Below are positions 31,481-37,549 of a DNA stretch of 41,498 nucleotides, one piece after another. How positions within the stretch are numbered: position 1 is the stretch's first letter; each line of letters begins with the position of its first letter. The DNA comes from Acidobacteriota bacterium (GTDB lineage Bacteria > Actinomycetota > Acidimicrobiia > Acidimicrobiales > Acidimicrobilacustridaceae). Under the pieces are notes generated by a model that was given only the letters and a program-made list of their open reading frames with translations, was not told where the DNA came from and searched no databases. The translations under genes and the position numbers were made by a program. The stretch covers positions 1 to 41,498 of the forward strand of contig JAGWYK010000014.1 in the NCBI GenBank assembly GCA_018969405.1. Direction: 5' to 3'.

Positions 31481-31906
31481 ATGGAACTCACACCCTTCGC
31501 CACGCTCACGCTGCACACCGCCTCCGAGGGCCTCCACTTCCTCGGAACCACCCCGGTCGGCACCCGCATCATCCAGGAGATCACCGGGGCCCGGCTCGAG
31601 GGCAGCGGTCTCGCCGCCTCCCTCAAGGGGGCGGCCGCCGCCGACTGGTTGGCGGTCGACGCCGCCGGTGTCGCCACCTTCGACATCCGCATGACACTGC
31701 TCACCGACGATGGCGCCACGCTCTACCTGCGCTACGAGGGTCGGGCCGACTGGTCCGGCGGTCTCGGCCGCGGACCCATCGACGCCGCCTTCTGGTTCGA
31801 GGCCGGTGACGAGCGGTACACCTGGCTGAACGCGCTCCTGCCGGTCGGGCGGGGCAGCACCCGAGAGGGCGGGGAGATCGTCTACGACCTGTTCCGACTG
31901 ACCTGA
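31481..31906 (+). CDS. DUF3237 family protein
   Basis: The protein is 141 aa. Family features include a short N-terminal strand (PFATLTLHT), TPVGTRIIQEITGARLEGSGLAASLKG, AADWLAVDAAGVATFDIRMTLLTDDGATLYLRYEGR, and the ending TWLNALLPVGRG. DUF3237 proteins are small beta-barrels of unknown function, often encoded near catabolic oxidoreductases. It lies between the helicase gene (divergent) and the repeat array before the LLM gene. A hairpin follows its stop. Confidence 0.9.
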   Translation: MELTPFATLTLHTASEGLHFLGTTPVGTRIIQEITGARLEGSGLAASLKGAAAADWLAVDAAGVATFDIRMTLLTDDGATLYLRYEGRADWSGGLGRGPIDAAFWFEAGDERYTWLNALLPVGRGSTREGGEIVYDLFRLT

Positions 31907-31910
31907 TCGC

Positions 31911-31929
31911 GGCACCCCGACGGGGTGTC
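31911..31929 (+). terminator. candidate terminator hairpin after the DUF3237 gene
   Basis: GGCACCCC (31911-31918) pairs with GGGGTGTC (31922-31929) around a GAC loop: 8 bp with one G-U, starting 4 nt after the stop. It has no U-tract. It separates the DUF3237 gene from the LLM gene and its repeat array. Confidence 0.5.
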
Positions 31930-31930
31930 G

Positions 31931-31962
31931 GTGTGCCACACTCGTCGGCGGTCGGCCCGACC
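31931..31962. promoter_or_regulatory. two small palindromes upstream of the repeat array
   Basis: GTGTG-C-CACAC (31931-31941) and GGTCGG-C-CCGACC (31950-31962) are exact dyads with one central base. They lie between the DUF3237 hairpin and the repeat array, where the LLM promoter is expected. They are possible operator sites. Confidence 0.35.
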
Positions 31963-31980
31963 ACCTGCAGCACCAGCAGC

Positions 31981-32093
31981 ACCAGCGAGAGCTGGGTATG
32001 ACCACCAGCGAGAGCTGGGTATGACCACCAGCGAGAGCTGGGTATGACCACCAGCGAGAGCTGGGTATGACCACCAGCGAGAGCTGGGTATGA
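31981..32093. repeat. five-copy 23-bp tandem repeat, each with a GAGA-tetraloop hairpin
   Basis: Five head-to-tail copies start at 31981, 32004, 32027, 32050 and 32073. They are identical except that the last ends 2 bases early. Each holds the perfect inverted repeat CCAGC-GAGA-GCTGG (a 5-bp stem with a GNRA-type loop) followed by a GGTATGACCA linker. The array ends 13 nt before the LLM start codon and is preceded by degenerate CACCAGCA pieces at 31970-31980. It could be five operator sites about two helical turns apart, five RNA hairpins in the leader, or both. Identical copies suggest recent expansion and possible copy-number variation. Confidence 0.95.
31998..32093 (+). other. chain of four overlapping 8-codon reading frames (MTTSESWV)
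   Basis: Because the repeat period is 23, each copy encodes ATG-ACC-ACC-AGC-GAG-AGC, then TGG-GTA-TGA. The TGA overlaps the next ATG in an ATGA tetranucleotide. The frames lie at 31998-32024, 32021-32047, 32044-32070 and 32067-32093. A purine run GAGAG sits about 7 nt before each ATG. The next ATG (32090) reads out of frame into the LLM gene. Translation is unproven; a period-23 repeat containing ATGA would produce this automatically. Confidence 0.35.
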
Positions 32094-32106
32094 CATGGGG
32101 GGAACC

Positions 32107-33336
32107 ATGGAATTCGCCGTCTTCCTGAACGGGTACATCCCGGGACCGGCCGCGCACGATCCGGAGATGCAGCATCTCTCGTACATGCGAGAGGCCGAGT
32201 ACGCCATCTTCGCCGACAAGCACAACTGGAAGTACTGCTGGTTCGGCGAGCACCACGGTCTGGTCGAGTACTCCCAGCTCTCGGCCCCCGAGGTCATGAT
32301 CGGCTATGTCGCCGCGCAGACCGAGCGCATCCATCTGGGCACGGCCATCAACAGCCTCTCGCCGCGCAAGGAGCATCCGGTGCGCTACGCCGAGCGGGCC
32401 GCAACCATGGACCACTTCACCAACAACCGTTTCGAATGGGGCACCGGTCGCGGAGCGGGAAGTCACGAGATGGCCAGCTTCAACATCCTGGACAAGGACT
32501 CGACCAAACCGGAGTGGAACGAGGTGGTGCGGGAGGTCCCGCGCATGTGGGAGCAGGTGGACTACGAGCATCACGGTGTCTCGTTCACCGTGCCCACCCC
32601 GCACAACATCCTTCCCAAGCCCTACGGCAAGGGCCATCCGCCCATCTGGGTGGCCTGCGGCAACCCTCCCACCTTCACCACCGCCGGTGAGATGGGCATC
32701 GGCGCCATCGCGTTCAACTTCGAACCGATCTTCGCCCTGCGCGGTCGGATCGAGGCCTACAAGGAGGGCATCGCCAACTGCACCGAGCCGATCGGTCAGT
32801 TCACGAACGACAACGTGATGATCACCAACTCGGTCATCTGCTGCGAGACCCGGGAGCAGGCACGCGAGATCGCGCTTCGCAAGGGGCGCGGCTACCTCGT
32901 GTCGATGGTCAACCTCTACCACGACACCATGCCGAAGTCCTCCGACGGCATCACCTGGCCGACGCCGCCGTTCTCGCTGGGGGACATGGTGCGCGGTGGC
33001 GACCCCGATGAACTGATCGACTCCCTCATCGCCGGGGGCTACATGCTCTGTGGCAGTCCCGATGACGTGGCCGAGCAGATCGCCGCCTGGGGCGATGTCG
33101 GCATGGATCAGCTCGCCTTCGGCCTGCCCATCGAGGGCCTGCACCACGAGGAGATCCTCGCCTGCCTCGAGCTGTTCGGCGACAAGGTCATCCCCGAGTT
33201 CGATCGCGATCCGACCCATTCCACCGACCGGTACCGCGCCACCGCCCAGCCCAGGTACGGGACCTTCGCCGCTGAGCTGCCGGAGTTCGCCATGCCCACG
33301 GTGCTCCCGGCCTCGGCGCTCACGCCCCTCGGCTGA
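32107..33336 (+). CDS. LLM class flavin-dependent oxidoreductase
   Basis: The protein is 409 aa. I chose the ATG at 32107 because GGGGGGAA lies just before it; an in-frame ATG at 32095 would add four residues. This is a luciferase-like TIM barrel with KYCWFGEHHGLVEYSQLSAPEVMIGYVAAQTERIHLGTAINSL early, then NRFEWGTGRGAG, NILPKPYGKGHPPIWVACGNP, and GSPDDVAEQIAAWGDVGMDQLAFGLP late. Enzymes of this class use reduced FMN or F420 for monooxygenation or hydride transfer. The cofactor cannot be decided here. It lies downstream of the 23-bp repeat array, so its expression may be controlled by it. An FMN oxidoreductase gene follows 46 bp later. Confidence 0.93.
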   Translation: MEFAVFLNGYIPGPAAHDPEMQHLSYMREAEYAIFADKHNWKYCWFGEHHGLVEYSQLSAPEVMIGYVAAQTERIHLGTAINSLSPRKEHPVRYAERAATMDHFTNNRFEWGTGRGAGSHEMASFNILDKDSTKPEWNEVVREVPRMWEQVDYEHHGVSFTVPTPHNILPKPYGKGHPPIWVACGNPPTFTTAGEMGIGAIAFNFEPIFALRGRIEAYKEGIANCTEPIGQFTNDNVMITNSVICCETREQAREIALRKGRGYLVSMVNLYHDTMPKSSDGITWPTPPFSLGDMVRGGDPDELIDSLIAGGYMLCGSPDDVAEQIAAWGDVGMDQLAFGLPIEGLHHEEILACLELFGDKVIPEFDRDPTHSTDRYRATAQPRYGTFAAELPEFAMPTVLPASALTPLG

Positions 33337-33382
33337 CGCCGCCACCAGCGCCCACTGTCGACGACACGGCCGAGGAGGACCG

Positions 33383-34321
33383 ATGTTCCGCAACCGTGTC
33401 ACCGAGATGATGGGCACCGAGCTGCCGATCATGCAGGCCCCCATGGGCTGGATCGCCCGGTCGCCGCTGGCCTCGGCGGTGTCCAACGCCGGGGCCATGG
33501 GGATGATCGAGACCAGTTCCGGCGAACTCGACGTCGTACGCGGCGAGATCGCCGCCATGGCGGAGCTGGCGCCCGGGCGACCCTTCGCCGTCAACATCGC
33601 CCAGGCCTTCGTCTCCGATCCGTCGATCATCGACTTCGTGGTCGAGCAGGGGGTCCGGTTCGTCACCACCAGTGCCGGAGATCCCCGTCAGTACACGGCG
33701 CGACTGAAGGACGCCGGTCTCACCGTGTTCCATGTGGTGCCCACCCTGCGGGCGGCCCTGCGGGCGGTGGACGCCGGGGTGGACGGACTGGTGGTCGAGG
33801 GGGGAGAGGGCGGCGGGTTCAAGAACCCCCGTGATGTGGCCACCATGGTGCTGCTCCCCCTCGTCGCCTCGAAGGTCGACGTCCCCATCATCGCCGCCGG
33901 TGGTTTCCTCGACGGTCGCTCGATGGCGGCCGCCCTCGCCCTCGGTGCCGAGGGCGTGCAGCTGGGCACCGTGATGGTGGCCACCGCCGAGTCACCCATC
34001 CATCCGAACTGGAAGCAGGCGATCATCGACGCCGCCGAGACCGACACCGTGATGCTGAATCGCCATGTCGGACCGGCACTGCGGGTGCTGCGGTCGGAGA
34101 GGAGCACGGCGCTGGAGTTCGACACCACCGTCAACGCCATGGGTGCCATGGCCGAGCATCAGAGGCTCTACTTCGGCGGCGAGATGGATGCGGCGCTGGC
34201 CCTCTCCGGGCAGATCGCCGGGCGGATCGAGCGCATCCGTCCGGTGGCGGAGGTCATCCGTGAGTGTGCGGATGACTGCCTCGCCGTGCTGGCGAACCTG
34301 GGTCGGTTGTATCTGGACTGA
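33383..34321 (+). CDS. NAD(P)H-dependent flavin oxidoreductase (nitronate monooxygenase-like fold)
   Basis: The protein is 312 aa, with GAGGAGG before the ATG. TIM-barrel features are IMQAPMGWIARSPLASAVSNAGAMGMI, FAVNIAQAF, VDGLVVEGGEGGGFKNP, and PIIAAGGFLDGRSMAAALALGAEGVQLGT, which binds the FMN phosphate. True nitronate monooxygenases have EAGGH at the 141-145 stretch; here it reads GEGGG, with G145 where the catalytic His would be. It is more likely a reductase or enoyl-reductase-like flavoprotein supplying or using reduced FMN. It is placed directly after the LLM gene, which could need such a partner (inference). Confidence 0.88.
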   Translation: MFRNRVTEMMGTELPIMQAPMGWIARSPLASAVSNAGAMGMIETSSGELDVVRGEIAAMAELAPGRPFAVNIAQAFVSDPSIIDFVVEQGVRFVTTSAGDPRQYTARLKDAGLTVFHVVPTLRAALRAVDAGVDGLVVEGGEGGGFKNPRDVATMVLLPLVASKVDVPIIAAGGFLDGRSMAAALALGAEGVQLGTVMVATAESPIHPNWKQAIIDAAETDTVMLNRHVGPALRVLRSERSTALEFDTTVNAMGAMAEHQRLYFGGEMDAALALSGQIAGRIERIRPVAEVIRECADDCLAVLANLGRLYLD

Positions 34322-34358
34322 TCTCGGTCCGCCGTGGAGCCGGGCGGGCGCCGTGCGC

Positions 34359-34628
34359 TCAGTCGATCGGGAGCCGGGCCATGAGGTCGATCTTGCGCTC
34401 CTCGAACTCGTCGAAGCTGATGACCTTGTCCTCGAGCTGCTTGTGGATCAGCTCGATCTGGGCCAGCAGCTCCGCAGCGGAGAGCTCGCCCTCGGTGCTC
34501 AGGACGACCATCGGCTCCTCGTCGGTGTCGCCTCCGCCGGAGAGCCGCTTCTCGCGCTTCATGGCCTGCTTGGCCTTGCGGGCGCGGTCGCGCTGCAACT
34601 TCTCGAAACTTGTCCGTTGCGCACCCAT
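34359..34628 (-). CDS. small SHOCT-like protein
   Basis: The protein is 89 aa from the ATG at 34628, with a strong AAGGAGG ribosome site. The N-terminal half is very basic (QRDRARKAKQAMKREKR), followed by an acidic linker (GGDTDEEP). The C-terminal helix pair ELSAAELLAQIELIHKQLEDKVISFDEFEERKIDLMARL follows the SHOCT pattern. The basic helix could bind RNA or DNA and the tail could oligomerise. It is convergent with the FMN oxidoreductase gene and divergent from the enoyl-CoA hydratase-like gene. Confidence 0.82.
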   Translation of the reverse strand: MGAQRTSFEKLQRDRARKAKQAMKREKRLSGGGDTDEEPMVVLSTEGELSAAELLAQIELIHKQLEDKVISFDEFEERKIDLMARLPID

Positions 34629-34662
34629 GTGCGCCTCCTTCCCTCCACCCGCACATCCAGCT

Positions 34663-34751
34663 GCCCGGCCCCGGATCGGGGCGGGCCATCGGCCGGGTCC
34701 GTCCACTCCGATGCCCGAGCCTCTGCGGTGGGCACCACCATCGTGGACGGA
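34663..34751. promoter_or_regulatory. two dyads in the SHOCT/enoyl-CoA hydratase divergent region
   Basis: A GC hairpin at 34663-34686 pairs GCCC-G-GCCCCG with CGGGGCGGGC around a short loop, with one bulge. A 9-bp inverted repeat, TCCGTCCAC (34698-34706)/GTGGACGGA (34743-34751), has a 36-bp spacer. Both lie in the 261-bp gap between divergent starts, which holds no gene I can see. Confidence 0.4.
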
Positions 34752-34851
34752 TCGACCTCCGCGGTGCACGGACGAGATCCAGCGGTCAGGCTACCGGCTC
34801 GGCCGGGACCCGGTGCGGACCTCCCCGGTCCCCGGCCCGGATGGACCTGTG

Positions 34852-34857
34852 TAGGGT
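34852..34857 (+). promoter_or_regulatory. candidate -10 (TAGGGT) of the enoyl-CoA hydratase-like gene
   Basis: TAGGGT is preceded by TGTG (extended -10 like) and lies 32 nt before the ATG at 34890, with the GGGGGGA ribosome site between. This is the same arrangement as at the P450 and SnoaL genes. Confidence 0.45.
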
Positions 34858-34889
34858 CGAGGGGCACCGATCAGACCCCGGGGGGACCG

Positions 34890-35696
34890 ATGTCATTCGT
34901 GCTGGTGGACCGACCGCAGCCGCATATCACCGTGATCACGCTGAACCGGCCCGAACGCATGAACGCCATGGCCTTCGACGTCATGCTCCCGTTCAAGGAG
35001 CAGCTCGACGCCGTGGCCCACGACAACGACACCCGGGTGGTCATCGTGACCGGGGCGGGGGAGGGGTTCTGCTCGGGGGCCGATCAGAAGATGTCGGGCA
35101 CCATCCCGCACATCGAGGGCCTCACCCCGACCGTCATCGCCCATCGGGCCGGCAAGCTGCTCGACGACATCGTGCTCGGCATCCAGGAGATGCCCCAGCC
35201 GGTGATCGCCGCGGTGAACGGCGCTGCCGTCGGTGGGGGTCTGTGCCTCGCGGCGGCCTGCGACATCCGGGTGGGCGCACCCGAGGCCTACTTCCGCGCC
35301 GCGGGGATCAACAACGGGCTCACGGCCACCGAACTGGGTCTGAGTTTCCTGCTGCCCCGCATCATCGGGGCCGGGCGGTCCACCGAACTGATGCTCACCG
35401 GGCGGGACATGTCCGCCGAGGAGGCGGAGCGCTGCGGGCTGCTCACCAGCGTCGTGCCCCGCGACCAGTTGCTGCCGACCTGCTACGAGATCGCCGATCG
35501 CATCGCCGGGCTGAGTCGGATCGGTATCGAGCTCACCAAGAAGATGGCCCTGGCCGGCCTCGAGGCCACCAGCTTCCGATCCCATATGCGCCATGAGATG
35601 AACGCCCAGCTCTATGTGCGGCTCACCACGAGGAACTGGGATGAATCGGTGGCGGCCCGGGCCGAGGGACGGCCGCCGGTGTTCCGCGACATCTGA
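34890..35696 (+). CDS. enoyl-CoA hydratase/isomerase family protein lacking both catalytic Glu
   Basis: The protein is 268 aa with the crotonase fold. The oxyanion-hole strands are GFCSGADQK (59-67) and NGAAVGGGLCLAAACDIRVG (110-129). These are followed by NNGLTATELGLSFLLPRIIGAGRSTELMLTGRDM and a C-terminal helix. Aligned to rat crotonase, the two catalytic glutamates fall at C119 and G139, so simple hydration is unlikely. Many actinobacterial EchA paralogues share this LGLSFLLPR form and their reactions are unknown. It is convergent with the acyl-CoA dehydrogenase gene at 1 bp spacing. Confidence 0.9.
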   Translation: MSFVLVDRPQPHITVITLNRPERMNAMAFDVMLPFKEQLDAVAHDNDTRVVIVTGAGEGFCSGADQKMSGTIPHIEGLTPTVIAHRAGKLLDDIVLGIQEMPQPVIAAVNGAAVGGGLCLAAACDIRVGAPEAYFRAAGINNGLTATELGLSFLLPRIIGAGRSTELMLTGRDMSAEEAERCGLLTSVVPRDQLLPTCYEIADRIAGLSRIGIELTKKMALAGLEATSFRSHMRHEMNAQLYVRLTTRNWDESVAARAEGRPPVFRDI

Positions 35697-35697
35697 C

Positions 35698-36903
35698 TCA
35701 GCTGCGGGGCACCTGGCTCCACGGGAGTTCCTTGTCGGTGCGGGGCTCTCCGGGAAGGCCGAGGACCCGCTCGCCGAGGATGTTGCGCTGGATCTCCGAG
35801 GTGCCGCCCTCGATGGAGTTGGCCCGCGATCGCAGGAACATCTTGCGGGCCGATCCCGGGGGACCGGTGAGGCCGAGCGATTCGCTGCGTCGCATCGTGT
35901 AGTCGTGGTCGACGAGCGCCCGGGCGCCGAGCAGATCCACGCAGAAGGCGTAGATCCGCTTGTTGACCTCGGCGAACTGGAGTTTGGCGATGGAGCCCTC
36001 CGGTCCGGGGTTGCCGGCCCGGCGGTTCTGGGAGGCCCGCAGATTGGTGAGGCGAAGCACCTCGGCCTCGACCCACAGCTGCATCAGTTGATCGCGGTGC
36101 ACGGGGGTCTGCTCGGTGGTTCCGTCGTTCCAGATCCGCACCGCCTCGGCGATGGCGCCCGAGCCCTGCTGCGGCGCACCGCTCCCACCGCCCCCGATGG
36201 TGGTGCGCTCGTTGGCCAGCGTGGTCATCGAGACGCGCCAGCCCTCACCCACCTCGCCGATGCGATCGGTGTCGGGGACCCGCACCTCGGTCAGGTAGAC
36301 CTCGTTGAACTCGGCCTCGCCGGTCATCTGCCGCAGTGGTCGGACCTCGACGCCGGGAGAGGTCATGTCGAGGGCGAAATAGGTGAGTCCCTTGTGCTTC
36401 GGAGCCTCGGGATCGGTGCGGGCCACGAGCATGCCGCGGTTGGCGAGGTGGGCGAGGGTGTTCCAGACCTTCTGACCGCTGATGATCCACTCGTCGCCGT
36501 CGCGCACAGCACGACAGGCCAGCCCGGCGAGATCGGATCCGGCTCCGGGCTCGCTGAACAGCTGGCACCAGTGGTCCTCGCCGGTGAACATGCGGCGCAG
36601 ACGGATGCCCTTGGTGGCCTCATCACCGTGGGTGACGATGGTGGGACCGGCCATGGTGAGTCCGAAGAAGAACGGTGTGTCGGCCGTGCGGGCGCCGGCC
36701 TCCTTCAGACGTCGGTCGATCTCCCGCTGATGATTGGGTGGGAGACCGAGACCGCCGAAGCCCTCGGGGAAGTGGACCCAGGCGAGACCGAGGTCGTACT
36801 GATGGCCTCGGAAAGCGATGTCATCGGTGGTGCGGGGATCGAGGTCGGCCAGGAGCTGGTCGATCCGCTCCGTGACCAGATCGGTCGGCGAGGTGATGGT
36901 CAT
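35698..36903 (-). CDS. acyl-CoA dehydrogenase
   Basis: The protein is 401 aa from the ATG at 36903. Features are FPEGFGGLGLPPNHQREIDRRL, the FAD and substrate strand QLFSEPGAGSDLAGL, GQKVWNTLAHLA, and the C-terminal motif SRANSIEGGTSEIQRNILGERVLGLP, with the Glu typical of the catalytic base region. It oxidises an acyl-CoA to the 2-enoyl-CoA, passing electrons to ETF. The FadE branch it resembles often acts on steroid or branched substrates in heteromeric pairs, but no second subunit lies here. It is divergent from the MaoC gene, which could hydrate the product. Confidence 0.94.
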   Translation of the reverse strand: MTITSPTDLVTERIDQLLADLDPRTTDDIAFRGHQYDLGLAWVHFPEGFGGLGLPPNHQREIDRRLKEAGARTADTPFFFGLTMAGPTIVTHGDEATKGIRLRRMFTGEDHWCQLFSEPGAGSDLAGLACRAVRDGDEWIISGQKVWNTLAHLANRGMLVARTDPEAPKHKGLTYFALDMTSPGVEVRPLRQMTGEAEFNEVYLTEVRVPDTDRIGEVGEGWRVSMTTLANERTTIGGGGSGAPQQGSGAIAEAVRIWNDGTTEQTPVHRDQLMQLWVEAEVLRLTNLRASQNRRAGNPGPEGSIAKLQFAEVNKRIYAFCVDLLGARALVDHDYTMRRSESLGLTGPPGSARKMFLRSRANSIEGGTSEIQRNILGERVLGLPGEPRTDKELPWSQVPRS

Positions 36904-36909
36904 GGACAG

Positions 36910-36915
36910 ATCGTA
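36910..36915 (-). promoter_or_regulatory. candidate leaderless promoter -10 (TACGAT) of the acyl-CoA dehydrogenase gene
   Basis: On the minus strand TACGAT is followed by 6 nt (CTGTCC) and the ATG at 36903, without a Shine-Dalgarno. Confidence 0.5.
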
Positions 36916-36996
36916 GGCAGGTCGCGCTGCTGGTGCGCCTCTGTGCGGCTGCGTCGGTCCGGCGACGCCCTGGCGAGGGGCCCCGGCGCCGGGCGG

Positions 36997-37002
36997 TACG
37001 CT
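36997..37002 (+). promoter_or_regulatory. candidate -10 (TACGCT) of the MaoC gene
   Basis: TACGCT lies 54 nt before the ATG at 37057. A GAAGGG ribosome site precedes that ATG. The -35 is unclear. Confidence 0.3.
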
Positions 37003-37056
37003 CTCGGCCGTCCTCGCCCGTCCGACCGCCGGTCGGCCCGCCCCGAAGGGAACCCC

Positions 37057-37530
37057 ATGACTGCAGTGGCATTCGACGACATCGACGCCATCAACGCCCT
37101 CGCCTCCGAGACCTTCGGCGACTGGGGGTCGACGATCACCGTCACCCAGCAGATGATCAACGACTTCGCCGAGCTCACCGGCGACCGTCAGTGGATCCAC
37201 GTGGACGTCGAGCGCTCCATCAAGGAGAGCCCCTTCGGTGGCCCGGTGGCCCACGGATTCCTCACCCTGAGCCTCATGCCCAAACTGGTCACCATGCCGG
37301 TGCAGGTCACCGGGTTCGGCAGTGCGGTGAACTACGGCGCCGAGTCGCTCCGCTTCCTGTCGCCGGTCCCCGCCGGCGCCGAGGTCCATGCTCGCTCGCG
37401 GGTCGTGCGGGCCGAGGCCAAGCCCAAGGGCACGCTGATCACCACCGAGGCGGAGATCGCCGCGGTCGGTTCCGAGCGTCCGGCGCTGCTCTACCGCATG
37501 CAGGTGCTCTACGCCCCCAAGCGGGGCTGA
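37057..37530 (+). CDS. MaoC family (R)-specific enoyl-CoA hydratase
   Basis: The protein is 157 aa. The hydratase-2 motif is intact: FAELTGDRQWIHVD with D43 and H48 as the catalytic pair, and GGPVAHGFLTLSL (61-73) after it. The hot-dog fold follows, with VNYGAESLRFLSPVPAGAEVHARSRV, ending in LLYRMQVLYAPK. It adds water to 2-enoyl-CoA to give (R)-3-hydroxyacyl-CoA. It is divergent from the acyl-CoA dehydrogenase and could act on its product. It is convergent with the acyltransferase gene. Confidence 0.94.
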   Translation: MTAVAFDDIDAINALASETFGDWGSTITVTQQMINDFAELTGDRQWIHVDVERSIKESPFGGPVAHGFLTLSLMPKLVTMPVQVTGFGSAVNYGAESLRFLSPVPAGAEVHARSRVVRAEAKPKGTLITTEAEIAAVGSERPALLYRMQVLYAPKRG

Positions 37531-37549
37531 GTCCGGCGTCGGCCGCCCG

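Noticed and set aside
31981-32093. Possible CRISPR array
   Set aside because: The units are directly contiguous, with no unique spacers, and no cas genes are present.
31882-33669. Minus-strand open frame through the repeat array encoding a periodic YPALAGGHTQLSL protein
   Set aside because: The periodicity comes only from the DNA repeat being free of stops. The rest is antisense to the LLM gene.
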